This document shows, piece by piece, positions 35,488-44,891 of a DNA stretch of 64,000 nucleotides. The notes beneath the pieces were generated by a model. That model was not told the DNA's origin. It saw only the letters and a list, made by a program, of their open reading frames with translations, and did not search any database. The DNA comes from Candidatus Trichofilum aggregatum (GTDB lineage Bacteria > Chloroflexota > Anaerolineae > Promineifilales > Promineifilaceae), in the NCBI GenBank assembly GCA_016716885.1, contig JADJUV010000032.1, forward strand, positions 18,046 through 82,045, in the 5' to 3' direction. Both the position numbers and the translations under genes were made by a program. Every line of letters starts with the position of its first letter. Position 1 is the first letter of the stretch.

Positions 35488-35530
35488 AAAAAAGACGATG
35501 CTCCCCCTTTGGTATTCATCGCCTTTTTTT
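35488..35530. terminator. Terminator-like hairpin downstream of ftsH
   Basis: AAAAAAGACGATG and CATCGCCTTTTTTT form a stem with one mismatch. It lies about 210 bp 3' of ftsH on the minus strand. Confidence 0.65.
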
Positions 35531-35554
35531 ACATCATACGAATGTCGGACTTAT

Positions 35555-35737
35555 GTTTTATGAAAGTTTCCGTATAAGTTTGTTCGCCTGAAACCCCCTA
35601 CCCCCCCCCGGGGGCGGGGAACTTTTACGGTTTTCGGGGCGAATGCCCCGAAAAACCGCGCCGTTAGGGTTTCCCCACGAAAGTCGGACTTATGTTTTTA
35701 AGTCTCCGTATCAGTTTGTCGCCGGAAAACCGCGCCG
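35555..35737 (-). repeat. Mosaic hairpin element, adjoining the ftsH stop
   Basis: Contains GTCGGACTTATGTTTT twice (left and right), a CCCCCCCCGGGGGCGGGG stretch, a GGTTTTCGGGGC / GCCCCGAAAAACC hairpin and GTCGCCGGAAAACCGCGCC. It shares modules with 40091-40386 in the same order but is rearranged. Confidence 0.6.
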
Positions 35738-37603
35738 TTAGGCCAGAATGGGTTCGCTTTCTACCACTGACATATCCAGATTCATCAACTCTTCAAACCT
35801 TTCCCGGTCGAGCGTTTCTACTTCAATCAATGTCTGAGCCAATCTTTCCAGCTTAGACCGATTAGATTGGATGGTATCTTTGGCTCGTTGATACGCTTCA
35901 TCGCTGATACGGTTTACTTCTTCGTCAATGATGGTCGCGGTGGCTTCGCTATAATTACGGCCATAGCTGAGGTCACGCCCCAGGAAGACGCCGCCCGAAC
36001 TTTCATCGAAGGAGAGCAGACCGGCCCGTTGGCTCATGCCAAATTGCATGACCATAGCTCGTGCAATGCGGGTGGCTTGTTGCAGGTCGTTGGCGGCTCC
36101 CGTCGTGATCCGGCCAAAAACAATCTCTTCAGAGGCACGACCTGCCAACGCCGTGGCGATTCGATCCTCGAAATATTCGCGGGTTTGCAACATGCGGTCT
36201 TGTGGCAAAGGCATCACAAAACCACCAGCGCGGCCGCGTGGAATAATCGTAATCTTCTGCACCGGGTCCGTGTAGGGCAGGAAGAACTGCACCAGGGCAT
36301 GGCCCGCCTCATGGTAAGCAATAACCTCTTTGTCTTCCACACTCATGACTGCGCTCTTCCGTTCCGGCCCAATGACGATGCGGTCAAAAGCGGCCTGGAA
36401 GTCCAGGGGGATGATTTGATTGCGGCCGCGACGGGCGGCAAAAATCGCTGCTTCATTAACCAGATTCGCCAGGTCCGCCCCGGAGAAACCGGCGGTCAGG
36501 CGGGACATATCCGACAAACTGACCTCGTTGTTAATGGGTTTACCGCGTGAGTGGATTTTGAGGATGGCTTCGCGGCCGCGGACATCCGGCAAATCCACAA
36601 TCACCTTACGGTCAAACCGGCCTGGCCGCAGCAAAGCCGGGTCCAGTACGTCGGCCCGGTTGGTGGCCGCAATTACAATCACATTGGTCTCATTAGAGAA
36701 ACCATCCATCTCGACCAAAATCTGGTTGAGCGTCTGCTCTCGCTCATCATGACCACCGCCTAAACCCGCCCCTCTTTGCCGCCCTACGGCGTCAATTTCG
36801 TCCACGAAGACAATCGAAGGCGCATGTTGTTTGGCTTTATCAAACAAATCACGTACACGACTGGCCCCCACACCCACAAACATTTCCACAAATTCCGAAC
36901 CGGAAATGTGGAAAAATGGCACACCCGCCTCACCGGCGATGGCACGTGCCAACAATGTTTTACCTGTGCCGGGCGGCCCCACCATCAAAACACCTTTGGG
37001 AATGCGTGCGCCCACCTGAACAAACTTCTCCGGTTCACGCAAAAACTGCACCACTTCCTGCACTTCTTCTTTGGCTTCATCCACTCCCGCCACATCGCCA
37101 AAGGTCACGGTTGGCCGGTCACCATCATTAATGGAGCGGGCACGGCTACGCCCGAAACCAAAAATGCTGTTACCACCACCTCCCTGCAATTGGCGAAACC
37201 CTCGGGTAAAAATCCAGATGAGGAGCAGAATGGGCAAAACAGAGAACGCAATACTCAGGAATGTATTCCAGCCTTCAAGGTTGTTGTACTGAACGTCAAC
37301 TCTATTGCGCCGCTCTTCGGTCACACCATATAACTCAAACAAATCTTTCAGGCTGTCTTCTGTCCCCTTTGAGGCCGAAACAGATTCACCACCAGCAAAC
37401 TCGGCGATGAGTCGGTCACCGCGTACGATGATTTCATTAATCTCACCGCTCTTAACGCGATCCATGTACTCGGATAAGGAGATTTCTTCCGGGCCATTGA
37501 AGCGGCCGCTTAACCACAATTGAATACCCAATACAATTGCTAAACCGGTGATAATCCAGACCCAGGTCGGGACACCACCATTACGGGTCGGTTGTTCGTC
37601 CAT
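35738..37603 (-). CDS. ftsH: FtsH ATP-dependent zinc metalloprotease
   Basis: 621 residues. Two membrane helices (13-31 and 115-133) flank the FtsH extracytoplasmic domain. AAA domain: Walker A GPPGTGKT (209-216), Walker B SIVFVDEID, second region of homology ATNRADVLDPALLRPGRFDR. Zinc motif HEAGH is at 431-435. It degrades membrane and some soluble proteins as a hexamer. The C-terminal tail is complete (LDMSVVESEPILA). It carries four GCGGCCGC sites, in all three reading frames (AAARRGRNQ-type, GREA, SGRF), so the word is not chosen for its protein sequence. Confidence 0.97.
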   Translation of the reverse strand: MDEQPTRNGGVPTWVWIITGLAIVLGIQLWLSGRFNGPEEISLSEYMDRVKSGEINEIIVRGDRLIAEFAGGESVSASKGTEDSLKDLFELYGVTEERRNRVDVQYNNLEGWNTFLSIAFSVLPILLLIWIFTRGFRQLQGGGGNSIFGFGRSRARSINDGDRPTVTFGDVAGVDEAKEEVQEVVQFLREPEKFVQVGARIPKGVLMVGPPGTGKTLLARAIAGEAGVPFFHISGSEFVEMFVGVGASRVRDLFDKAKQHAPSIVFVDEIDAVGRQRGAGLGGGHDEREQTLNQILVEMDGFSNETNVIVIAATNRADVLDPALLRPGRFDRKVIVDLPDVRGREAILKIHSRGKPINNEVSLSDMSRLTAGFSGADLANLVNEAAIFAARRGRNQIIPLDFQAAFDRIVIGPERKSAVMSVEDKEVIAYHEAGHALVQFFLPYTDPVQKITIIPRGRAGGFVMPLPQDRMLQTREYFEDRIATALAGRASEEIVFGRITTGAANDLQQATRIARAMVMQFGMSQRAGLLSFDESSGGVFLGRDLSYGRNYSEATATIIDEEVNRISDEAYQRAKDTIQSNRSKLERLAQTLIEVETLDRERFEELMNLDMSVVESEPILA

Positions 37604-37932
37604 AATATTTCACCTCTTACACAATATAGGCCACCCTTCTAGTAGCATAGGTCACAAACCAGGCAACACCTGGCCGTATGGAATCGTCAGGAGATAAATA
37701 GCAGCCACCCTGATGCCTCGCACCGTGGCCAACTTTGTTTTGTTGTATCAAGCATGTGTTGGCTTGAGTGTAAGTTACACATTGCAGATGGCTCCCCACT
37801 TGTAACAATGTCATTTTACGCAGAAAACAGGGGCAGGACAACCTGGGATAATCAGGCGTGCATCAAGCCTCTTTCCTTATAAGAGCCAATATGGGAGCAA
37901 AAGGTGACAAATCTCTTCCCCTGAGAATATAG
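37604..37932. other. Divergent promoter region between ftsH and the amidase
   Basis: 329 bp with no gene and no octamer, AT-richer than the flanks. It must hold the ftsH promoter and that of the amidase operon, but no pair of boxes with good spacing stands out. Confidence 0.4.
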
Positions 37933-38730
37933 TTGTGTAAAATAATAGACATAATGCACAGTTCACATAATCGCGAACGCCGATCTGCAACGATTTCCCC
38001 GTTGAGGCAATGGTTGAAGAATAACATCCCCCTGGCGACCTTTTTTGTGGTCGCGGCCGCGGGCATGTTAGCTGTCTACCTTTACTTCAACCCTGATCCC
38101 GGGGATGCCACCGCCATTGTCCAGGCTGTTCAAGGGGAAACACCCCTCATCGCCCCCTCATCTGCGAATGATGACAACGCCCCTCTGACCGCCCCCGATC
38201 AGCCCGCCTATCGCATTGGCCTTATCGCCGGACACAAAGACAACGACAGTGGGGCGGTGTGTGAGGACGGCCTTACCGAAGCCGAAATTAACTTCGATAT
38301 TGCCCAACGGGTAGCCGTTACGCTTGCTTCTCAGGGAATTGCCACGGATATATTGGCTGAGTTTGATACACGTCTTGCCACTTATCAAGCTGACGCCCTT
38401 ATTTCTATCCATGCCGACTCTTGTGATGCCATCAACGAGTTAGCCACTGGCTTCAAAATTGCTTCAACATCCTTTAATGATTCGAGTATTTTAGAGCAAT
38501 GTGTTTTGCAACAGTATTACCTGACCACCGGTCTGGCTTACCACGCGAACACGATCACGCCGCACATGACTGATTACCATGCCTTCCGGGTGATAGATGC
38601 GGCCATGCCCGCGCTCATTATTGAGGTTGGTTTCATGAACCTGGATCGGTCCATGCTCACTACTCAGGCTGATGTTCTCACCGATGGCCTGGTGCAAGGC
38701 ATTCTCTGCTTCCTGGAGAAAAAACCATGA
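37933..38730 (+). CDS. N-acetylmuramoyl-L-alanine amidase (Amidase_3)
   Basis: 265 residues. One membrane anchor (residues 34-52, ATFFVVAAAGMLAVYLYF) leads to an extracytoplasmic zinc amidase: first ligand in IGLIAGHKDND, Glu in GLTEAEINFDIAQ, His in ALISIHADSCD and catalytic Glu in ALIIEVGFMNL. It cleaves the bond between MurNAc and the peptide in peptidoglycan. Its stop overlaps the start of the L,D-transpeptidase-like gene by four bases (ATGA), so the two wall enzymes are translationally coupled. Confidence 0.9.
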   Translation: MCKIIDIMHSSHNRERRSATISPLRQWLKNNIPLATFFVVAAAGMLAVYLYFNPDPGDATAIVQAVQGETPLIAPSSANDDNAPLTAPDQPAYRIGLIAGHKDNDSGAVCEDGLTEAEINFDIAQRVAVTLASQGIATDILAEFDTRLATYQADALISIHADSCDAINELATGFKIASTSFNDSSILEQCVLQQYYLTTGLAYHANTITPHMTDYHAFRVIDAAMPALIIEVGFMNLDRSMLTTQADVLTDGLVQGILCFLEKKP

Positions 38731-39948
38731 CCACTCCGGCAATGACGTTGTTGTTGCAAGCTCAACAGATGTTAAAAAGCGGCCGCAAAGCTGAAGCGTA
38801 TCAGCTATTGTTGCAAGCCGCCCGGCAAGACCCGCAAGAGTACCGTATCTGGTTGGGGCTGGCGGGGCTGGCTGAATCTCCCGAACTCAGTCTGAAATTT
38901 GTGGCGCAGGCCGAAAAACTTCAGCCGACTGACCCTAAGGTGGCACAGGCGAAAGCGTGGGCTTATCAACGGCTTCAGGCGCAGACCGCGGCCGCGCCTC
39001 CAGCAACAGAAACAAAACCATTTTTGGCTCCGCGCCCCGCTGCGGCCACGCTCGCCGGTTGTGGCCCCGCCCCCTTTAACCCCAGCCTCGTCAACCCCGG
39101 TGGCTTCTGCTCCCGTTGTGCCTGTACGAGCCGCTCTCCCGACTATTACGGCTGAAGTTAATGAACCCACCCCTGTTGCCCATGGATCAAGGCGAGGGTG
39201 GCTGGCCGCGGCCGCAGTAATTATGCTCCTTTTCCTGTTGCTGCTGGCCGCCATGTTCCTGAATCAGGACAACACGAAACAACCCATCGCGGCCGCGAAG
39301 ACCCCTACCATCATCGCCACGCCCACTCTAATTGCCACCCGTAGCGAAACCACGCCTGCGCTTGTACAGGCCACCACCAACCTGGATGATGTAGCTACCC
39401 CTGTGCACATTTTGCCCAAAAATATCGTCAGCCAGAACCAGGAACCCCGTGTTACCTGGACGGCTACCCCCATCCCCACCAACACACCTACCCCCACCAA
39501 CACCCCCACACCCACCCCGACCCCCTATCCCACCTTCGTTGGTGAAGCCGATCCCATCAGCAAACCAGCCGGTCTCAACCCCGGCGAACGGTGGATAGAT
39601 GTCAATCTGACCAACCAGACGCTTACCGCTTACGAAGGGGATACTGTAGCACTCAGCTCCCTTGTTTCAACCGGACGTTGGAATACGCCTACCGTCACTG
39701 GGCAATTTCGCATTTACTTGCGTTACGAAGCCCAAAACATGGATGGTCGCCCCCTGGGATACGATTATTACCTGCCTAATGTGCCCCACGTCATGTATTT
39801 CTACAGTGACTACGCCATTCATGGAGCCTATTGGCACACCAATTTTGGTGCTGTAGCCAGTCACGGCTGTGTCAACGTCAATCTCACCGATGCCGAATTC
39901 CTTTTTAATTGGGCCTCAATTGGGACAATCGTTTACGTTCATTATTAG
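38727..39948 (+). CDS. L,D-transpeptidase (YkuD) with N-terminal TPR-like region, frameshifted
   Basis: The first frame (38727-39155) reads MTLLLQAQQMLKSGRKAEAYQLLLQAARQDPQEYRIWLGLAG, a TPR-like pair of helices, then breaks in a C-rich stretch near 39030-39065. The second frame continues through a Pro linker, a membrane helix (GWLAAAAVIMLLFLLLLAAMFL), a Thr/Pro linker and a YkuD domain with RWIDVNLTNQTLTAYEGDTVAL, YAIHGAYWHTNFGAVASHGCVNV: catalytic His, Ser-His-Gly-Cys. It would make 3-3 (or other L,D) crosslinks or attach ligands to peptidoglycan. Only one indel needs repair; the amidase gene upstream is intact. Confidence 0.8.
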
Positions 39949-39985
39949 TAATTCGACATTGGCGAAAATTTGGACGACCTCTAGA

Positions 39986-40047
39986 AATCTCTTAATCTCT
40001 CAGTCTCTTAGTCTCCAGAGGTCAGCACAAAAAACGCCAATATCGTG
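39986..40047 (-). repeat. Dispersed repeat, copy 2 (partner of 3737-3803)
   Basis: CTCTCAGTCTCTTAGTCTCC then CAAAAAACGCCAATAT matches the reverse complement of 3737-3803. Confidence 0.6.
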
Positions 40048-40090
40048 TTAGTAAGCAATCGTTCAGTTCCCCGCCCCTGTCGGTAGATTA

Positions 40091-40386
40091 GGAATGAGAA
40101 TTAAATACCTTACAGGAGACTGGGGAAGAGACCCACATGACGAAAGTCAGACCTACGTTTTTGTGACTAGCTTCACCCTCGGTTTGCCGCCGGAACCCCC
40201 CACCCCTAACCCCGGCCCCAGGGGCGGGACCGGCGTTTTCGGGGCAGGCCCGAAAAACCGCGCCGAGGTCCCCCTTCCCCCGGGAAGGGGTTAGGGATGG
40301 GTCTTCCGATTAACTCTACAAAGGGCTTAGGGTAAAGCAGTCCGAGTCTCTCATCTCAGTTCCGTCGGTTATTTAATTCTTGATCC
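40091..40386 (+). repeat. 300-bp MITE-like element, copy 1
   Basis: Starts GGAATGAGAATTAAATAC and ends TTATTTAATTCTTGATCC, giving terminal inverted repeats that share GAATTAAATAnC. Inside are a GC-rich CCCC/GGGG hairpin, a GTTTTCGGGGC/GCCCGAAAAAC hairpin and a CCCTTCCCCCGGGAAGGG hairpin. Copy 2 is at 62793-63096 with about the same length and most internal words. It encodes no protein. Confidence 0.9.
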
Positions 40387-40402
40387 TTGGTTGAGACACA
40401 TC

Positions 40403-40846
40403 ATGCCCATATTGCATCAGCGAGATAATTTGAATGTGATTTACACCTTCGTCGGCCCACTTGACGAGGAAACGACGCACCAATATTTCGATTTGAACTA
40501 TGGAGACTATCACGAAATTGGTGACGCTTTGGGTACGGTTCTGGATTTTCGCCAGTTGCGTTTTCGGGTTAGTGGGTTACTGGTAGCCAGCCAGCGCATG
40601 AAAGGGGTTGTTTTTGATACCCCGGTAGCTTTTATCGGCAATCCCGGCAATATCTTCTTGACTTTTCTCACCAGCCTGGAAGCGTTATCTAGTCGGGGGC
40701 AAAAGCGGTTTGCCTTTTTCAATCGAGTGGAAGAAGCGCTGGAGTGGAATAACCGTTGGTTTGATGAGCGTGGTTTGGACCGTCAGGCCCTTGTTGGGGT
40801 TGTTACAAGTAATCCTACCCCTCCCGTCAAGCGGGAACTGTATTAA
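40403..40846 (+). CDS. Conserved-looking hypothetical protein, 147 aa
   Basis: Start taken as the ATG at 40403; a TTG at 40391 is an alternative, and the ribosome site is weak. No signal peptide. Sequence (YTFVGPLDEETTHQYFDLNYGDYHEIGDALGTVLDFRQLRFRVSG...VAFIGNPGNIFLTFLTSLEAL...FNRVEEALEWN) suggests an alpha/beta fold with alternating strands and helices like SpoIIAA/STAS-type proteins, especially FFNRVEEALEW near the end. That likeness is weak. It starts 16 bp after the MITE-like element, which may supply or disrupt its promoter. Confidence 0.6.
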   Translation: MPILHQRDNLNVIYTFVGPLDEETTHQYFDLNYGDYHEIGDALGTVLDFRQLRFRVSGLLVASQRMKGVVFDTPVAFIGNPGNIFLTFLTSLEALSSRGQKRFAFFNRVEEALEWNNRWFDERGLDRQALVGVVTSNPTPPVKRELY

Positions 40847-40871
40847 ATCTCCCCGTTCTCCGCTATTGCCA

Positions 40872-40985
40872 AAGGGTGTGTTTCATTTCGGTTGAGAGCG
40901 AGGAGTGAGCATCCCCAGATGCGAACGGGTAAGCAGATAAGGATGCCGTTCTCCTCTCACTCATTTGAAATACACCCATTGCCCA
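40872..40985 (+). repeat. GGGTGTNTTTC element, variant inner hairpin
   Basis: Outer ends GGGTGTGTTTCATTTCGGTTGA and GAAATACACCCATTGCCC match those of 42623-42750, but the inner sequence differs (CATCCCCAGATGCG...GGATGCC). Confidence 0.65.
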
Positions 40986-41031
40986 ATTTATTTTTCAACT
41001 TTCTAAGCAGTCACCCCCAATGTGCTCCCTG

Positions 41032-42408
41032 TTATTGAGACAACAGAATCGTTTGCGCCTCAGCCAGTTGCTTCTGTAACGCCTCTGGAGATGTTCCGCC
41101 TGTGGCCCGCCGTTGCTGTAAGGAGGTGGTAAAGTCAAAAACGGCCAGAACGTCGGCCCCAAAATGGGGGCTGATGGCTTGTAATGTCTCTAAGGTTAGT
41201 TGGGTCAGGAGAATGCCCTGTTTTTCGGCTGTTTGTACGGCCTCACCCACCCATTCATGTGCCTGGCGGAAGGGCACGCCCCGCTGTACCAGATAATCAG
41301 CCAGGTCGGTTGCCAGCAGGTTAGGCTCTAGTTGGGCCGCCATACGCTCCGGGCGGAGCGTAAGCGTACGAATGACCCCGGCCATGATGGGTAGCGTGAG
41401 GGTCAGCGTGTCATAAGCATCAAAAACTGGCTCTTTATCTTCTTGTAAATCTTTGTCGTAGCTGGAGGGTAGCCCTTTCAGTGTGGTAAGTAGGCCCATG
41501 AGGTGTCCCAAGAGGCGACCTGCTTTGCCCCGTGTGAGTTCCAGGGTATCGGGGTTTTTCTTTTGCGGCATGAGGCTGGAGCCAGTGCTGTAGGCGTCAT
41601 CCAGTTGCACGAAGCCAAATTCGGCGGTGCTGAAGAGGATGAGTTGCTCTGCCAGGCGGCTGAGGTGAAGGGAGAGGACCGCGGCCGCGTACAAAAAATC
41701 CGCCGCAAAATCCCGATCCGACACCCCATCCAGGCTGTTCTGGCTAATCGTGGCAAATCCCAGGGCCTCAGCCAACGCCAGCCGATCTACCGCATAAGCG
41801 GTACCCGCCAGCGCCCCCGAACCTAACGGTAACACGGCTGCCTGGGCACGGGTTTGCTCAAACCTGACCTTATCCCGCACCAGGGGCCAGAAATGGGACA
41901 AAAGCCAATGCCCCCAGGTAACAGGTTGGGCATGTTGCAGATGGGTATAACCAGGCATAGGCAGGTTCAGATCAGCCTCAGCTCGCTCAACTAACGCCTG
42001 TTGTAAGTTGTGCAGATGCGTTTGTAGATCATCCACAGCCCGCATTACCCACAGGCGAAAATCCGTAGCCACCTGATCGTTGCGGGAACGACCGGTGTGT
42101 AATTTTCCCCCCACTGGCCCTACTAATTCGGTGAGTCGCCGTTCTACGGCCGTGTGGATATCCTCATCCCCAGGAGCAAAGGGAAAACGGCCTTGCTCAA
42201 ACTCCTGGCGTACCTGTTCCAGGCCAGCTACCAGGGTATTGGCTTCGGCAGGTGTTAGGACACCGGCACCTACCAGCCCTCTGGCCCAGGCCATACTGCC
42301 CGTAATATCTTCATCATATAGCCGCTCATCAAAGCGCAGGCTGGCGTTGAATTGGTGTACCAATGAATCGGTGGCTTTGCTAAAACGACCACCCCACAAT
42401 TTTGCCAT
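41032..42408 (-). CDS. argH: Argininosuccinate lyase
   Basis: 458 residues, normal length. Signature loop GSSLMPQKKNPD (catalytic Ser) at about 280, HTGRSRNDQVATDFRLW, and PGYTHLQHAQPVTWGHWLLSHFWP. N-terminus MAKLWGGRFSKATDSLVHQFNASLRFDERLY is typical. It splits argininosuccinate into arginine and fumarate, the last step of arginine synthesis. No other arg genes are adjacent. One GCGGCCGC site encodes YAAAVL. Confidence 0.96.
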   Translation of the reverse strand: MAKLWGGRFSKATDSLVHQFNASLRFDERLYDEDITGSMAWARGLVGAGVLTPAEANTLVAGLEQVRQEFEQGRFPFAPGDEDIHTAVERRLTELVGPVGGKLHTGRSRNDQVATDFRLWVMRAVDDLQTHLHNLQQALVERAEADLNLPMPGYTHLQHAQPVTWGHWLLSHFWPLVRDKVRFEQTRAQAAVLPLGSGALAGTAYAVDRLALAEALGFATISQNSLDGVSDRDFAADFLYAAAVLSLHLSRLAEQLILFSTAEFGFVQLDDAYSTGSSLMPQKKNPDTLELTRGKAGRLLGHLMGLLTTLKGLPSSYDKDLQEDKEPVFDAYDTLTLTLPIMAGVIRTLTLRPERMAAQLEPNLLATDLADYLVQRGVPFRQAHEWVGEAVQTAEKQGILLTQLTLETLQAISPHFGADVLAVFDFTTSLQQRRATGGTSPEALQKQLAEAQTILLSQ

Positions 42409-42475
42409 TTTATTACTCCAGTGAGGTTTATCACGAGTGATAGGTGAAAACTATAGGTGTTAAGAAAAAGATTTT

Positions 42476-42533
42476 GTTGGTAGTGACCGCTTTAGCGGGC
42501 TAACGTTAGCCCGCTAAAGCGGTCACTACCAAC
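42476..42533 (+). repeat. GTAGTGACCGC inverted repeat
   Basis: 58-bp near-perfect hairpin: GTTGGTAGTGACCGC... and ...GCGGTCACTACCAAC. It is the first of three elements in the 491-bp gene-free interval upstream of the glycosyltransferase. Confidence 0.85.
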
Positions 42534-42617
42534 GAAACTCCAAATGTTTGTCTGAGCGGGTTGAACAGGTAAGGCCTGAACTATACAAGTCGGGTTGGAG
42601 ATTGTCCAAGTACATTG

Positions 42618-42750
42618 CCTGTGGGTGTATTTCATTGCGGTTGATCTCTCCAGATTGTGCCGGGCACGGGGCAGACAAACCAGGCCATAACGCAACTGAC
42701 CGCCCCGTGCCCGGCACTGATGGCACAACTCATGGGAAATACACCCATTG
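42618..42750 (+). repeat. GGGTGTATTTC element with inner CGTGCC hairpin
   Basis: Outer ends GGGTGTATTTCATTGCGG and GAAATACACCCATTGCCC; inner hairpin arms GTGCCGGGCACGGGGC and GCCCCGTGCCCGGCAC. The inner part matches 9691-9753 in reverse complement, including the spacer. Confidence 0.75.
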
Positions 42751-42793
42751 CCCATGCTATTGTTTATAATATAGCCTTCAAGAAAAAGATATT

Positions 42794-42883
42794 GTTCGTA
42801 GTGACCGCTTTAGCGGGTTAACAGCAGCCCGCTAAAGCGGTTACTACAAACAAAGCCCCCCAATGATTATCTGAACATCTATA
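42794..42883 (-). repeat. GTAGTGACCGC MITE-like element with flank
   Basis: Hairpin GTTCGTAGTGACCGCTTTAG...CTAAAGCGGTTACTACAAAC, then GATTATCTGAACATCTAT, the reverse complement of the flank at 34204. Confidence 0.8.
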
Positions 42884-42899
42884 CTTTTCAGCACCGTTC

Positions 42900-44891
42900 A
42901 TGTCTGTTAACCATCGCGCTCCCTTTATCCTGATTCTGATACTGCTGTTAGCGGCCGCGTTACGTTTTATCAGCCTCAACCAGACGCCACCCGGCCTTTG
43001 GTTTGACGAAGCCTGGGTGGCTGTGCAGGCTCGTGATCTTGGTTCTGAGGCCCTGGGGTTCCCTCTCTATTTCCCGGCTGACTTTGGCGGTATGCATCCG
43101 GCGATTGTCTACCTGACAGCCCTTAGCAACCCGCTATTTGATAATCACCCTTATGCCATTCGTTATGCCACGGCCGCGGCCGCGCTGTTTAGCCTCGTCT
43201 TAGCTTACATTGCCTGGAAAGCCATTTGGAAACTGGCCCCACAAACTCCAGGTGGGGGCATAACGGCTTCCTTGTTCAGTGCGTTTATCCTGGCAATTAC
43301 CTTGCCTTATCTCATCTTGACCCGCCTGGGTTTTGAGCCGGTGTTACCGGCCTTGCCCGCCTGTCTGGCTTTTTGGGGGTTGGCTCAAGCCATCCGTACC
43401 CAGAAAAAAGCCTGGTACATCCTGACAGGCTGTGCTGTCGGGTTGGCTCTTTACAGCCATACCTCTGGGCGTTTTGTCTCTGTGGCTGTTACCGTAGCCG
43501 TTTTTTGGCTCTTATTTATAACTACAGAGCGGCGCTCCTTGATAACGGGCTGGTTTCTTATTGCGGGTACAGCGCTGGTTATGGCGTTGCCGCTCTTGCT
43601 TTATTTTGGTCGCGACTGGGAATTGTTTTTAAGCCGGGCGGCCGTGACCTCCTACAACACGCTGGGACCCGGCTCGCCATCCGTCCCTCTGGCACTCGCC
43701 AGGAATCTATTTCGTACGGTGATGGGACTTTTCTGGCCCGGGTTTGGGGATATTTTGGTACGGCACAATTTGCCGGGACGCCCCGTGTTTGACCCGTTTC
43801 TGGCGGTGTTGTTGGGTGTGGGTGTGGTCTGGTTAATCAGCCACCCGCGCTGGCGGCATTCGGCTTTGTTATTGTCTTGGGCCGGAGCCATGCTCATACC
43901 GGTTATCTTAACGGATGGTGCACCCACTTATACTCGCATGATGGGGGCGATACCGGCTCTGGCAGGCATTGCCGGTGGTGGGGCGCTCTTCTTGGTCCAA
44001 CGGCTCAAAAGTCGGCCCCAACTGGCCTGGTTAATCCTGGGTTTGGGCCTGTTATATAGTCTGGGCATGACGGGGGTGGATTATTTTGGCCGCTGGAGCC
44101 AGCAGCCGGGTTTGTTTGAGGCGTTTCAGGTAGGAGACTGGGAAGCGGCCGCGTTGGCCCAGGCCCAATTGTCACAGGGGCCGGTCTATCTGGCCCCCGA
44201 TATGGTTCACCTGGGGCGACCGACGTTTGATTTGCTGTTACGCGGCCGCGATGTGCGCCGCTTCACCACCCCGACTTGCCTGCCCTACGAAGACCGCCCC
44301 AGCCAACCGCTCACCTATGTGATAGATGCGCTTCAGGCACCCACCATCGCCCAATCCCTGAGTCAGCAGTTTCCCACCGCCCAAACCGAGGCGCTCATTA
44401 ACCCCAATGATGGGGGAACGCTGTTTCAGCTTGTGACCGTGCCCCGGAACGCGGCCGCGACACCCCCCACGCATCTCGTTCAGGCCGACTTCGGCCCCAT
44501 GACCCTCATCGGTTATGAGCTTTTAGCCCCTACCCTCGCGCCAGGGTCTACCATCACCGTGCGCCTTTACTGGCAAAGCAATGCCCCCATCCCCAGCGAC
44601 AACACGATTTTTCTCCACCTGTATCCTGCTGGGGCCACCGAGGTTGCGCCGCTGGCCCAACACGATGGCGCACCCTGTGCAGGCAGTTACCCCACCTCTC
44701 GTTGGCACAGCGCCGAAACCGTCAGCGATGATCACCCATTGATCCTGCCCACCGATTTTGTCGGCGAGAATTTGATGATCGCCGTGGGTGTTTACACCTG
44801 GCCTACCCTGGAACGCCTGCCGTTGACTGCTGGCTCCGGGGTGTTACCTGACAACCGCTTCGTTTTAACCACCCTCAGTTTGGAGCCGTGA
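42900..44891 (+). CDS. GT39/ArnT-like membrane glycosyltransferase
   Basis: 663 residues with about ten membrane helices in the first 420. The first loop has PPGLWFDEAWVAVQARDLG, the Asp-Glu motif of GT-C fold enzymes (PMT/ArnT-like) that use polyprenyl-phosphate sugars. A soluble C-terminal part (about 440-663) includes a beta-rich domain: GPMTLIGYELLAPTLAPGSTITVRLYWQSNAPIPSD. It would transfer a sugar outside the membrane; acceptor unknown. Six GCGGCCGC sites lie within it. Confidence 0.8.
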   Translation: MSVNHRAPFILILILLLAAALRFISLNQTPPGLWFDEAWVAVQARDLGSEALGFPLYFPADFGGMHPAIVYLTALSNPLFDNHPYAIRYATAAAALFSLVLAYIAWKAIWKLAPQTPGGGITASLFSAFILAITLPYLILTRLGFEPVLPALPACLAFWGLAQAIRTQKKAWYILTGCAVGLALYSHTSGRFVSVAVTVAVFWLLFITTERRSLITGWFLIAGTALVMALPLLLYFGRDWELFLSRAAVTSYNTLGPGSPSVPLALARNLFRTVMGLFWPGFGDILVRHNLPGRPVFDPFLAVLLGVGVVWLISHPRWRHSALLLSWAGAMLIPVILTDGAPTYTRMMGAIPALAGIAGGGALFLVQRLKSRPQLAWLILGLGLLYSLGMTGVDYFGRWSQQPGLFEAFQVGDWEAAALAQAQLSQGPVYLAPDMVHLGRPTFDLLLRGRDVRRFTTPTCLPYEDRPSQPLTYVIDALQAPTIAQSLSQQFPTAQTEALINPNDGGTLFQLVTVPRNAAATPPTHLVQADFGPMTLIGYELLAPTLAPGSTITVRLYWQSNAPIPSDNTIFLHLYPAGATEVAPLAQHDGAPCAGSYPTSRWHSAETVSDDHPLILPTDFVGENLMIAVGVYTWPTLERLPLTAGSGVLPDNRFVLTTLSLEP

